This document shows positions 37,118 to 48,766 of a stretch of DNA of 64,000 bases, one piece after another. The first letter of the stretch is position 1. Each line of letters begins with the position of its first letter. A program made the translations under genes and the position numbers. Under the pieces are notes generated by a model. It was not told the DNA's origin. It ran no database searches and saw nothing but the letters and a program-made list of their open reading frames with translations. The stretch is from Phragmites australis (lineage: Eukaryota > Streptophyta > Magnoliopsida > Poales > Poaceae): contig NC_084933.1 of the NCBI RefSeq assembly GCF_958298935.1, positions 13,251,001 to 13,315,000 of the forward strand, given 5' to 3'.

Positions 37118-37430
37118 ACTCCAGTGATTCTGTAATACTCATTTCTTATCACAATTACCTGACATCGAATTTGCAGGTAAGTCATTGATTCCATATCTGC
37201 CAGTTTTTTACGCAGTATCTCTCCAGCATGTTGTAATAAACATTTCTTGTCGGAACTAATTGACATACCAAAATGCCAGCTTGCACATCGGTCATTTGGT
37301 GTCATACCTGGCAGTTTTTTATTCTTTATAACTCCAGCAATTCTGTAATACATATTTCTTATCAAAACTACCTGACAACTGACATACGAAATTACCAGTT
37401 TGCAGATGGATCATTCGATGCTATATTTGA
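37118..37430 (+). repeat. Triplicated intron end plus exon start
   Basis: Three diverged copies start at 37118, 37220 and 37331, about 101-111 bp apart. Each begins with CTCCAG and contains TTTCTT(A/G)TC. Each has a counterpart of the true exon start: TTTGCAGGTAAGTCATTGAT (copy 1), CTTGCACATCGGTCATTTGG (copy 2) and TTTGCAGATGGATCATTCGA (the real exon 2, from 37399). The first 30 or so exon bases are thus duplicated with the intron end, and two copies have decayed. Confidence 0.82.
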
Positions 37431-38732
37431 TAAGGGAGGATTGGATGCTCTTATGGAGCCAGAGGCTGGGACAAAACTGGGGATGAAATATCTGGCTGAA
37501 GTATGTCGGTGAAGTTATGTTGAAATTTAAATTCTACTGTTTAGTTGTTGTAATGGATGTATCCAGTGGACCTGATGGAAATGTTATTCTCTTCATGATA
37601 TCTCTGACTAACAGGCATATTTTGCAGGCCAAGAGAGTTCTAAAATCAGGAGGGAAGTTTGTGTGCCTTACCCTTGCAGAATCCCATGTTTTAGGTTGAT
37701 TTCTGTCAATTATCACCTTTTCTTTACCTTTCTGCATTTAGTTTTCCTTGGCTTCTTATACGTCTTCCTGATTTTAAGCTTTGAATTTTTTTTAGATGGT
37801 TCCAAAATTTTCATTCACTTTCTCTGTTCTTCTGTAAGTGATTTTATTGAGTTTTTTTTTCTTCTCAATAGTCATGAGACAACTCTGACCATCAATTTTT
37901 ACATGTTAGTTTAAATCCGAAGGTTGTAAGATTACGGACCATTGTTAACTACAAATCTATGTTTTTGCGCATCCAACTGAGATTCTTTCACAGATATTGG
38001 AGATAATTTTTTTTAATTAAGTTAGGCTACATGGATACTAAAAACACAAATAGTAATATAATTGAAGGGCTATTTTCCTATTTGATTAACCAATTAATAT
38101 CGAATGTTGACTTACAATGTTTTCCCCTTTTCCCAACTTGCAGCTGTACTTATGTCTGAGTTCAGATTTGGATGGGATATGAGTATTCAAGCTATAGCTT
38201 GTGAACCCTCTACAAAATCTGCCTACCAGACCTTCATGGTGGTCATGGTAAAAGGGAAGATCGGTGCAGTACAAACAATAAACTCATTATTGGATCAATC
38301 TGCTGAATACTGTAACATGAAACAGGTACTATTATATTCTTCTGATAAACTGTATGAAAAATCAATGATTAAATTCCTCTCAAAATACTTATTCATCTCA
38401 TCACTTCTATCTTGTGTGTGTCAGTGCTGCAGGCAAATGCTGCGATTCGTGCTCTTGGAAATGAGAACATTATCCGGCAGTGATACTCTTCTGGTGTTGA
38501 TGTGCTCCTCTCATTGCGAGATCTTCAGCTAGGAGCTATAGGAGATCCGAAGGTGATCGTACCAGGACGAAGGAGGCAATTCATTCTTGGTGAATAGGGA
38601 AGTTCACTCTATTGCTACAAGGCAGTTTTATTGGACACGAAGAAGCATACCGAAACATTTGTATACCACTGTGGAGTTTTTATTGTGCCTAAGGTCTGTT
38701 ATATGTTGTCAATTTTTTAAGTATTTGTGTAG

Positions 38733-39122
38733 TGGTGGTTGTTTGTTGGAGGGAGGAGAGGAGGGGGATGGCTTTGGTGAGCGGTGGCTAGAGTTTTGAG
38801 CGCAAGGAGCCGGTGGCATGAGAGAGAGAGAGGGGGCAAGGGTCGGCTAGACGCAAGAAGGGTTTTCCTTCTAATTCTTATTTATCTCTTTATTGATGAT
38901 CTGCCTCTCTTTATATAGAGAGACTAGTTTGATCTCTAAGTAATCTATTACAATTTGGAAGGTTCTGGAGAACCCTAACCTACTTAACGGTCAAGAAAAG
39001 GTGTGGACCCAGTCGCTGCTACAGTACACGTGGTACTGTTCATAGGCGTGAACAGTATCCACAAGTGGTCTTTTGGGCCGGCCGGTCTTATTGGGCCATG
39101 GACTGGATCTTGACCCATGACA
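38733..39122 (-). repeat. 3' LTR of the non-autonomous element
   Basis: 390 bp, TGGTGGTTGTTTGTTGGAGG to TTGACCCATGACA on the plus strand. It lacks about 27 bases near its start (GACCACGGACGTCGCCAACT and neighbours) present in the partner at 42058, and has small indels further in. Confidence 0.88.
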
Positions 39123-40177
39123 TCTGTCCCTCCTCCCATTCACTTGCAGCTCGTCCTTGAGCTGCTAATTGGGAAAGCTCCACATGCTGCAAGGTGGGGG
39201 CTATGGTTGAAGCTCGAGGAAGCCTCATATTAAAGAACGAGTTCTGCTCCCATGCGACTCTCTGGCGTGACGAGGCAGGGCCGGAGATGGTTGATGAAGA
39301 ACTCCATTCGCCTTGTGTTGATGATGATGTCGGTGGCCTGGGGTCGAAGGAGCACGTAGATGATTGCATCGTCATTGATGTAGGTGAAAGAGGTAGACTC
39401 GGCGATGAGCGTGATGAAGACATGGATCATGAGGACGTCGTATTTTGTGCTAGAGATGTCATTAAAATCCACGTACATCATTGTTGTGTCCATTGTTGAA
39501 TTCCTACAAGACAGAGTTAATGTGTACCTTGTGGATGTTGATATCTGTCATGTACTAGAAGTCCATCAAATGCTAGGCAAGGGAATTGGAGATCATACAT
39601 GCAACACACGATCCTTCTGGTTCCCATGGAAACGAGGCAAGCAGGTAGGCGATGAGGACCATCCTAAGAGCGGTGAATGTCCTGAAGACGAAGGATGGTG
39701 CGTTGCTAACCATCTGGATGATGAAGGTCTGGAATTGTATGTTGCACCCCCTATGAAGGCGATCCTCATGGTCACCTGACATGTCACACAATGCGGGGTC
39801 GTTGTCGTTGGAGTTGCCGTTGACGAAGGTAAAGTCCATGCAATTCTGGTCTCCTGCTGCATCATGATTGCTAATGGGGACGCCAACCAACTTGTCGGCT
39901 GTAGATGTGGCAAATAGTCATGTCGTGAATAACGAGGCGTTGGTGAAACCACTCGGATTTGTCCCTTGAAGATCTGCTACGCGCTCCTCCTGAGCACTGT
40001 CATCGACCGTGACAAGGCCTCCTTCCTTGGGCACAACGTTGAGGGTAGCAGGTGTAGCGTCGGAACCTATTGTGAGGAAGCCATTGATGGAGCATGTCAC
40101 CTGGATGTTGATGGCTGGTGTTGAGTGGGGTGCGTAGCCTTGTCAAGCGTGGAGAGTCGGTGTAGAACGCTCAAAGA

Positions 40178-41314
40178 TTAAGTTGTCAACAATAGGATGA
40201 GCGTGGTCATTGATCTTGGTCGACTGCAGTAGAAGAGGAGAGTCGATCGACCCAACACAAAGGACATGTTGTCCTTACCAGGGGAAAAGCATGCTGGAGG
40301 ACACTCGATGCTGTTGGGCTGGTGCTTGGTTGCTCCGCCGTTGTTGAGGTATAAGTGGCGGTGTCGTGGAGCATGGAAATAGTTGCGACCATGGAGCCTT
40401 CTCTCGCCATCGAAGGCAAGGTAGTTGGGGAGGGATACCGCACGTAGTCGTTGTAGAAGGATGCGAACGACGACATACAGGATATAGCGAACCTGAGGGT
40501 GCAGAGGACTCGTCGTTGAGGGAGATGGGCGACGAGCGAAGGCGAGTGGTTGCTGTCGAGGAGGTGGAGGTGACAGCCTGAGAATTGACCTAGCCACTTG
40601 GGGTGGAGGTTGGATTAGGCGGCCGGTCCGCGCCACTGGGTACGGAAGTTGTCGTCGGATCAACGTCACTGTAGGGTCGTTTGGTGCTGAGCTCGAAGGT
40701 TTCCCACCGAAGGACTTGCAGATCGGTGGTGGTTTAGTGGCATCAAACACCCTGGAGCCTCCTGCCCTGAGCGTGAACTCCAGATCAGCCGTGGGTGGCG
40801 AACAAGAGTCTGCGGTTGCTGAAGTGTCAGGAGCCTCGGTCCTAATAAAGGTGCTGGTGACCGCCGCATCATTCGGTCCACCAAGATCAATCGGCTGTGC
40901 AATGGTTTGGTTGCCGGAGTATGCAGGAATGCGGCAGGTGACAACGAAGTAATCCTCGCAACTTGAAGCGGATGTTGGAGTAGCGATGCCCGGCTTGGTG
41001 TTGACGAAGTCATGGTTGCTGGAGGAATTGGTAGCTCCCAGCGTCATAACATTGTAGACTGTTGCGACTGGACCTTTGGGGTCGGCATTTGGAGATGCTC
41101 TAGGGCCTCCTGCCCCAGGCGTGATCTCCAAGTCGGTGGCAGGTGGCAAACGAGAGTTCGCCGCGACTGCTGAAGTGGCATAAGCCTCAGTGAGGGTCTC
41201 TGTGATCGCGGACACCACAAAATCCTGTGTAGCGGCCATGTGTTCCTCCTGAACACTAGGAGCTGTCATAATAACAGGTTCTGCGGAAAGGAAGTCTTCG
41301 GTCATATCCTTCAC
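40178..41314 (-). pseudogene. 378-codon frame of unknown function in the element
   Basis: This is the longest open frame of the window. It begins on the minus strand with MKDMTEDFLSAEP and is rich in Pro, Ser, Thr and Ala. It contains an internal repeat: PPATDLEITPGAGGPRA about 55 residues in and PPTADLEFTLRAGGSRVF about 115 residues later, each preceded by a D/E-rich and AT-rich block. The C-terminal third is basic and proline-rich. There is no gag zinc knuckle, protease, integrase or polymerase motif and no transmembrane segment that I trust. It probably continues the frame entering from 41715, from which a stop at 41311 separates it. I do not recognise it. Confidence 0.5.
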
Positions 41315-42025
41315 AGATTCTGGAGAAGCAGAGATGAGATGACGTCGTGCGTGTCGGAGAAGATGTCGTGGAGGACAACGTCGATGCCGGCGGAGGAGTT
41401 GTCGTCGTGCACACCTAGGGAGACATGGGCAGCACCGCTTGGCGTCGAGATAAGGTGGAAGACCGGTGTAGAGGGAACACCGATGTTCGATGTGTAGGTG
41501 ATGTTGCAGGAGTGTTTATCTGCCGATGGTAGTCGAGAAGCTTTGTTCGTGACCTCCGATGAAGCTGTTGATGACGGGATGATGGCATCTGGCAGGATGA
41601 CGGTTGTCGGTGGTGATGTTGGTACAGGCATCTGAGGCTCGCGTCGTTGTGTTAGGGGGCACGAAATCTCAAGCGTCTCATTTGAATTCTGTGGAGTGGC
41701 GAAGATGGTGAACAACTCATTAACACATTGTCGGCATTCGTGGTGAAATTTCTCAAGTTGCTTGTAAATATCCGCTCGTGAGGGCGCATGATCGGATCCG
41801 AATGGAGCACAAAGATTGGAGGAAATTGGAGCGCCATGGGGTACTGTTCACGAGTGGAACAGCGGAAAGGGTACTGTTCACCCGACGAACAGTACCTTGG
41901 GCACTGTTCATATGAGGACCAGGCCTGCGGTTGTCGTTGTCGAGGTCGATGCAATCTGTCCTGATCGCATCTACATATGTAGATATTGAGTTGAATGCAG
42001 AATCGATCCCTCTGACGAAATCCAT
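41311..42025 (-). pseudogene. First frame of the non-autonomous element, frameshifted
   Basis: Twelve bases inside the primer-binding site on the minus strand, an ATG at 42025 opens MDFVRGIDSAFNSISTYVD and runs 90 codons. Further on, another phase carries DIYKQLEKFHHECRQCVNEL, then PQNSNETLEISCP and a long Ser/Thr/Pro-rich tail that ends at 41311. The position is that of gag, and the helical Glu/His-rich segment could be a coiled coil, but no gag motif is visible. At least one frameshift separates the two parts. Confidence 0.45.
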
Positions 42026-42057
42026 GACGTCAGAGTGGTCTCTGATACCAGATATAG

Positions 42058-42489
42058 TGATGGTTGTTTATTGGAGGGAGGAGAGGAGGGGGATGGCGAC
42101 CACGGACGTCGCCAACTGCTATGGTGAGCGGCGGCTAGGGTTTTGAGCGTAAGGAGCCGGCGGCGTGAGAGAGAGAGAGGGCGAGGGTCGACCGGGCGCT
42201 AGGCGGCTAGACGCAAAAAGAAGGATTTTCCTTCTAATTCTTGCTTATCTCTTTATTGATGATTTACCTCTCTTTATATAGAGAGGCTAACTTGACCCTA
42301 AGTAATCTATTATAATTCGAAAAGCTCTGGAAAACCCTAATCTACTTAACGGTCAAGAAATGGCACGTACCCGACCGATGCTACAGTACATGCGGTGCTG
42401 CTCACGGGGCATGAATAGTATCCATGAGTGGGCTTTTGGGCCAACCGGCCGGTCTTATTGGGCCATGGGCTCGATCTTGACCCATGACA
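42058..42489 (-). repeat. 5' LTR of the non-autonomous element
   Basis: 432 bp, TGATGGTTGTTTATTGGAGG to CTTGACCCATGACA on the plus strand. The primer-binding site lies seven bases inside its right-reading end, at 42037-42050. TATATAAAGAGAGG on the minus strand (about 42270-42283) is a likely TATA box. Confidence 0.85.
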
Positions 42490-44304
42490 ATTTACTATTA
42501 GTTTTTTTAACTGAATTACCTGCCGATCTATTCCTTGATCAGAGAATAAAGTGCCTAAGGTCTGTCTTGCAAGAAACAAGTGAAATAAGCAGATACATTA
42601 TCATGGGGAAACATGCTTGAAAATCTAGCCACACTAGAGAGGAAATAGTAAACTATGTTGATTTTTCTTTTCCTTTTTTTTGGGGGGGGGGAGGTGGGGG
42701 TCCATTTCCATCTTCTGCATCCCTTTTGTTTGTTTCAATGGAAACCTTCAACCTATGCATTTTACACCAATTTCAATATAAATGTGACCTTAATTAATAT
42801 CCTAGTACTGCAAAGACATGCTAGTTGCCTGAAAATATGACGAAATGGCAATACTTGACAATGCAAACGCCAAGGCACTTTAAACCACATATAATATGTA
42901 CAAAGCTGGGACCTGGCCTGCCATACCATTCTGTTTCCTTCTATAGCGTGATTTACAATTTCACCTCTTATGGAAGTAATTACTTGGGCGAAGAAAGGAA
43001 TTCTCATGCAAATATGTCAAGTTGACCAAGTCAAACTCCATTGTGCATGTGATGTGGATGCTCTCACCATTAGAGGTCTTTGTGGAAAAAGAGAAGGCTC
43101 AGGAGGCAGGACGAGTAGATGGTGTTTGCTTGTGAATTTTGACAGAAGTTTGGATCCTGGAACAGTAACAGGAATGCGGAACAATAAGCATCAAGGATAA
43201 GCAGTGATAAATGGGCTACCTCACAAAGTCATCTTCTTTGTAGAAGAAAGGACTTCCCTGCTTGAGGACGGATTCTCTCCAGCCTGGGGGAGGATGATGC
43301 AGCAGAATCAAAGATGGCATATCCGAGAGGCTGAACTAGATTAGCTGTGTTTTATTGATCAAACTAACATCACAAACTGCTTGATTAAATGCAAAACTGT
43401 TGGAGCTACAAATGAGATATAGTGATTTGTAAATTGTTTTGCACTATTAGTTATAGGTATTATCAGGGTTTGAGACCTCTTAGGAGTTGATTGGCAAGGA
43501 AAGAAGCTGGTGGATATGTATTATATCTGCTGTTCATTGTTTATCTAAGACTTGTAATTTAACTCGATATAATAGGAATATTTATATTTGAAAATCCTTA
43601 AGCAACCCTACTTTCTAATACAAAATCCTTAGCAACCACCAAGCTTTGGATTTGAAGTGAATGGATGAGATTAAACTTAATTGGGTGGATTTACTTAGTA
43701 AATCTAGGCGACTAACACCTGTGTTATTAGAGCATATTTATCTCACTATTTTTCTTTTATGCCAATGGGGAATCGGTGTTAACGCTCCCTGTTTGGTTGA
43801 TCCCTAATATTAGTCCGTGGCTGTGCCTAATGTTTATTTTTGATAAATTTTAGTTTCCTTATTAGGAATAAGATTTCATACTTTATCTCTCTAATGAAAC
43901 CTATAAATATGTTGCCATGTATGTATCGATTGTTAGCAAATCTATTTTATCTTGCCAAAAGGGGGGGGGGGGGGGGAATCGTGGTGACAGTGCATGTCAG
44001 CATGTGCCTCTATTATTCCCAAGATTGTATCTTACCTAGTGTTTTAGTTTGTAAGTCTTTGTTATTCCTCATTCTTTTTGCTCTATTCTCCCAATTATGG
44101 CTTTTGGAGTTTCCGCTGCATCATAATGAAAGAGTTTCTGTGTGGGACATTGGTTGGCTGATCTTCCTGGCTAGGCTTGTTATCATAACCTGAATAGCCT
44201 CCGGTGGATTTGTCTTGAGTCTTTTTGGATTTTCTCTATTAAGTTAGGGAAAAACTCATAGTCCATCTGTTCCACTCAATAGCTAAAGAATAATTTGGTT
44301 TCAG
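42490..44304. other. Rest of intron 5, with a 16-G tract
   Basis: No gene is seen. An uninterrupted run of 16 G lies at 43961-43976, and a G-rich stretch lies at 42683-42703; both could form G-quadruplexes. The acceptor TTTCAG ends at 44304. Confidence 0.5.
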
Positions 44305-46560
44305 GCTCGAGCTCAGGAATGGTTATTTGCTTCAGGAGAAGGGCAATGGCATGTCGTTGAAAGTGCAAAGGCTGCACGTCTGATTATGGTACAATTACTA
44401 TAAGTGCAAACCTAGTGTTTTTATTACTTTGATATTTAGGATTATGTGACTGGACTGCATTTCAACTGCTCATATTTGTGTTATGCTAGGTATTCTTGGA
44501 TAGCAGACATACAATTGTTGACATGGATGTTATCAAGGTGACATTTTTGTGATTACATAGTGAGATTGCCAAAGGCTCCTATTATAATATATGCCCTATC
44601 CTAATATTATTGTTTTTTTGCTGTTCCCAGAAGGATTTATCTCCCCTTGTTAAGGATCTAGAACCTGGTAATCATGAAGAGGAGTTCCCTATATCGTATG
44701 TGTCAATGCTTTCTAGTTGGACTTGCATCAACATTTCTTGCTAAAAGTGGGTACTTGCAGTATTCAGAAGATAATGATAAGAAACCAAACTATAAACCAA
44801 AACTTACAAGTTTGTACATTGGGCAAATAATGGTTTTATCATTAGCCTACGACTATATGAAGGTTTTAAAGTCGGTCAGGATTAACGCTTTATGTGGTTT
44901 GGATAGAAGTACACTGACGCCAAATAAGTTTGATTTGTTGATATTTTGCTTCTAACCCTTTTTTAGGAAAGATTTCTAGTACAGTCCACGCCTGGTGCCC
45001 CTGGTTCTATTGCTTACATTTGACCCCCCTTTTTTGGTCAAACATGTCCAATCTAAATCCCATAGGCTAATTTTTTGTCGTATTTGTTGCTGTTCAGAAA
45101 ATAGTGTTGTGTTAATGGAGTTTTGCCCATGTCATTTTTCCTCAAATCTGGATTTCAACACCACATTTCCTTCTTAAATTGTGAAAAGTGAAAACTTGTG
45201 TATTCTCAGCAATAGGAGTCATAATTTTCCTAGGTGTATACTATTGAATAATGTGAAAATTGGTCGTATGCAGCCTACCATGTACACGATCACTATTAAG
45301 ATATTTAAAGGTAACAATATTGTATTGATGATAAATAAGCTTTCATGATCATTTTATGCGAACATCACGCGAAGTACATAGGCACTATTAATTAGATTTT
45401 AAAGGTGCGGAATTGTACATTGATGCTAAATAGATATGTGCTATCTTTTTATGTGAACTTTAAAGAAAGAAGCTAGGAGAGACAATACAAGAAGGGTAAG
45501 TAAACCATTGTAGCATTACCATAGAAGAAATAAATATTTATGGTAAAAAAGACATGAAAATAAGGGAAGCACATACAGCCCCTCGTAACACCATGGGGGC
45601 CTTTAGAAACAACTACATTTTTTTATTAATAAAGCATGATGGATGTTCTTGTTTCTTGTAGTTTGGAGTACTGTTTCTGTCATACCTCCTCTGGGAAATC
45701 AGATTTAGGAGCTGATTAATCCAAAGTATGCAAATGATGAGCCTTGGTGATAATTCAGATATCTGGTTTAACTAAGCTTGTGATCTCCCTATTTTTCTGT
45801 TGTGTCCAGTGTTAGTAATACGGAACTGTGTTTTTCTAGCATTGAGCTTCATTACATTTCCCCACTTTCCCCACGTTAGGTGCATATGGGGGATGGAATC
45901 AAATTCGTTGAAGACATTGCTGCTGCCAATCATGGTACTACAGCCCATTCTGCATCAAATTGCAGTGAGAACAGTGCTATCAAAATTCTCATCATCGATG
46001 TCGACTCATCTGATCTAAGGTATTGTCTTTCCATGTCTTCCCTCGAGCATTCTATTATCATTCTTTTTACCAAACAGTTTCTTCTCAATATACTCTGATT
46101 TGAAGCCTATGGTTGTTCCCACTATCCCACAGCTCTGGGTTGTCTTGCCCGCCAGTGAACTTTGTCGAAGAATCTTTCCTTCTGTCAGCAAAACAGTTCC
46201 TTTCAGAAGGTGGTCTTTTTATCATCGATTTAGTCTCGCGATCATATTCAGTCCGGGAAAATGGTTGTTCCACGACTGAAAGCAGTAAGATGCGTGACAC
46301 CCTTATCTTTTCCACTGCATAGTGTACCTCAGATTTCCAGGTACAGCTATTTAGCTGTAACAACTTTCTTTTGTAGGTCTTTGAACACCTGTACTCACTA
46401 CAACTTGAAGAAGATGTAAACGAGGTTCTATTTGCATCCCCAAGCGAAAGATACCTGGAAATCAATCACCTTGACACAGCAGTAACCAAACTGAAGGATT
46501 TGCTGAAATTTCCAGTGGATGTAGAATCGGATATGAAGAGGTTGCAAAGGCTCAGTAATA

Positions 46561-46782
46561 GGGTTTGTTTGGTAAAGTTTTTAAAGTAGCTTTTCGGTTA
46601 GAATTAATAGGAGTTCTGCTAAACAGTAGCTTTCAGCTTTTAATTCTCTGAGTGAAATCTGTGGGACTGATTTTTTAAAATGAACTACAGAATCGCTTCC
46701 TCTGTAGAGTTATTGAGAATTACTTTCAGTTAAAACTCTCCACAGAAAATTTAAATCAGAGAAAGTTTTACCAAACATATCC
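46561..46782. mobile_element. MITE at the 3' end of the METTL13-like pseudogene
   Basis: GGGTTTGTTTGGTAAAGTTT (46561) pairs with the complement of GGATATGTTTGGTAAAACTT (ending 46782), about 17 of 20 identical. ATA lies on both sides (46558-46560 and 46783-46785). The pseudogene frame runs into it and stops at 46587-46589, so the natural C-terminus has been displaced. Confidence 0.75.
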
Positions 46783-46785
46783 ATA

Positions 46786-48488
46786 ATCTCATCTCATGCC
46801 TTGCCAACTTTGTATGGGTAAAACAGTGTGCATCCGTACAGAGTAACAACAGGTGAGTGCAGAAAATAGAATGTGCATCATGACTGATTTCTGTTGGTTG
46901 ACATTTTTTGGCAAATCTATGAAGGTTGATTTCTCTAGAAGCCCAGAGTTGAGTCTACTTGTCTATCTGCTTTGCCTCATCCATCTCACTGCGACTAACT
47001 CTCCACTGGAGCAATGCCAGTCAGCACCCTACGCTGAGCTGTCTACCACGATCACTGCACTCGCAAGTACCGTACCATCATACGTTCAGCAGCAGCTCTT
47101 GCCAACCACCACCAGCATTGCTTTGACCGATTTATGATAACATAAATATGAGGGAAGGAGCCCGAATTTTAGGATTAATCGGAACCTTTTGAAAAATACA
47201 GGTGGTGTGGCAATTATTTCATATGAATTGTGGTACTAGTTCGCTTTTAGTTTTTTTTTAAAGAGGCTAGCTCGCGTTTTTAGGGATGACTCTGTCAATG
47301 ATATCAAGATCATTTTCGTCACGAACTTTAGGTCGAGATAGATCGAGGCTATATATCTTTACAATCCCAAACTTTTTTTCTTATTCTCCTCATAGCCTCA
47401 AGAAGGAATTGATACTTAGTACCCTCTGCATCAACGTCACAATATCCATGAAAACTATGACATTATTATTACTATTTTTTATTCTCGTCTGGTAGTACAC
47501 ATCATAGCTGTAAAGAAAATTAGGCTGAAGATGTTAATATATATCTGTGTACACCGTACGTGCATATCATAATCAAGTGCTCAAGTGGCGTGCGTGAACC
47601 AGTGAAGACTTCTTCTTCCTATCCCCCACCCGTTCTTTTCAATCGTTGCCATCTTCATGTTGCAGCTGGCATTCGGACCTTGGCTTAGAAAATAATATCC
47701 ATGGATTTCGTATAAGATGATCCCCACGAATGTACTCACATTCATTGGTTGCTTTAAAAAAAAGAGAAATACTTTTGTCAGATTCGGATGGTGAACACTG
47801 AATAATATATAGGTACATAATCCAGTGCATATTACCTACCACTGATCCTGTGATGGTTTTCTCCTAAAACAAATTATTATACAAAAGGGGACCTGTGTCA
47901 TAATCAAATCAGCCTATCATAATCCGTACAGGACAAGGACGTGAACCTTTTCAATTATTTGGTTCCTTTTATTTATTTATTTTGAAGATTTGATTGAAGC
48001 AGGAAGATGAGAAGATTGATCTGACAACGAAAAAACACCATTTGCAACCATTTCTTGGACTTGTTAGTTGTTTGTACCAAATCAAGAGTAGTGAAATTAG
48101 GGGATGGTTACAGAGTTGCAGCTCTGATGTAAGCAATATTGCAACGGACTAAACAAACCATAAATGCCATGCCATGGTCAGTTTGACTATCTTGAAATAG
48201 TCAAACAATAAAGGACAGGAACCACAGCATAATATGAACATTGGACTTTAGTCTCGTGACCTGACGACGGAAAGAAAACAGATTCTTGGAAAGAAGTCTC
48301 CTGCGCAATAACATGCTATCAAGGTTTTTTTTTTTTTGCCAAAGGTCACTGGAGTTATATGACGCTAGTAATTATACTCTGTATGTAGCATGCCGATAAG
48401 GTAGCATCCTCGTAGGACTTGCTTCTATTTGCATGAGATTTGGGATTATCTAGTGTAACTCTTGTTCATAAGCGCCCCTAAATATTTA
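46786..48488. other. Intergenic, no gene seen
   Basis: AT-rich with only short frames. A run of T lies at about 48327-48339. No domain or repeat is recognised. Confidence 0.45.
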
Positions 48489-48766
48489 AGCTCCGTTGAT
48501 AGAGTTTTTTCTGATTTAAATTCTCTACTGGGAGTGATTATCTGGAGGAATTGATTCTGTGGCTAAAAGTGATTCTCTAAAATAAAATATATGGAGGAAG
48601 TGATTTTTTGCGGGAAGTGAATCAGGGGAACCTGTTTTTTTCAGCTCCCCAACTTTTAGTCATTTCAGAGAATCACTCAGGGAGCTAAAAACTAAAAACT
48701 GCTGTTTGACAGAGCTCTCCTGATTTTAGCCGGGAAGCTGCTCCGGAAGTTCTGCCAAACAGAACC
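48489..48766. mobile_element. Tourist-like MITE with TTA target duplication
   Basis: It is flanked by TTA at 48486-48488 and 48767-48769. The termini AGCTCCGTTGATAGAG and the complement of GGTTCTGTTTGGCAGA are only loosely inverted, so the element is old. The interior has many GTGATTCTCT / AGAGAATCAC words that fold back. Confidence 0.6.

Larger units (their letters stand above)
38733..42489 (-). mobile_element. Non-autonomous LTR-retrotransposon in intron 5
   Basis: Two LTRs (38733-39122 and 42058-42489) share long identical blocks, including CTTTATATAGAGAG and CATGACA at the end. Next to the right LTR lies a primer-binding site for initiator tRNA-Met (TGGTATCAGAGACC on the minus strand, 42037-42050), so the element reads on the minus strand. 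A purine tract (GGGAGGAGGGACAGA on the minus strand) abuts the left LTR. The 2.9-kb interior has no protease, integrase or RT. It carries only the frames described at 40178-42025. No matching target duplication was seen (TGTAG versus ATTTA). Confidence 0.88.
32510..46560 (+). pseudogene. METTL13/eEF1A methyltransferase-like pseudogene
   Basis: The intact family is a SAM-dependent methyltransferase with two catalytic halves that modify eEF1A. Exons seen: 32510-32884, 37399-37500, 37628-37694, 38144-38325, 38433-38693, 44305-44388, 44490-44537, 44631-44695, 45880-46019, 46133-46284 and 46377 to about 46560. Borders are GT..AG and phases agree. The N-terminal half keeps the SAM site (LVPGCGSS, residues 69-76; TNVDFS 91-96) and DKGGLDAL. 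The C-terminal half keeps HMGDGIKF, IIDVDSSDL, LSEGGLFIIDLVSR and LQLEEDVNEVLF. Defects: in-frame TGA at 38481 and TAG at 38595; one extra A near 46260 shifting the frame; and exons between 44696 and 45879, which should carry the second SAM motif I, not found. A MITE at 46561 cuts the 3' end. Two large elements lie in introns 1 and 5. The reading frame is dead even though splice signals survive. Confidence 0.88.

Noticed and set aside
40366..40952. Plus-strand frames of 71 and 78 codons inside the LTR element at 38733-42489.
   Set aside because: They are antisense to the longer minus-strand frame, which fits the element's primer site and orientation.
38684..42570. The 15-mer GTGCCTAAGGTCTGT occurs at the end of exon 5 (from about 38686) and again downstream of the LTR element (about 42550).
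   Set aside because: It lies well outside the element ends and is not a target duplication. A chance 15-base repeat is expected about twice in a window of this size.
46853..47137. A 94-codon plus frame with a hydrophobic segment, downstream of the METTL13-like pseudogene.
   Set aside because: No domain, no partner exon and no conserved context are visible. A frame of this length is expected by chance in AT/GC-mixed DNA.
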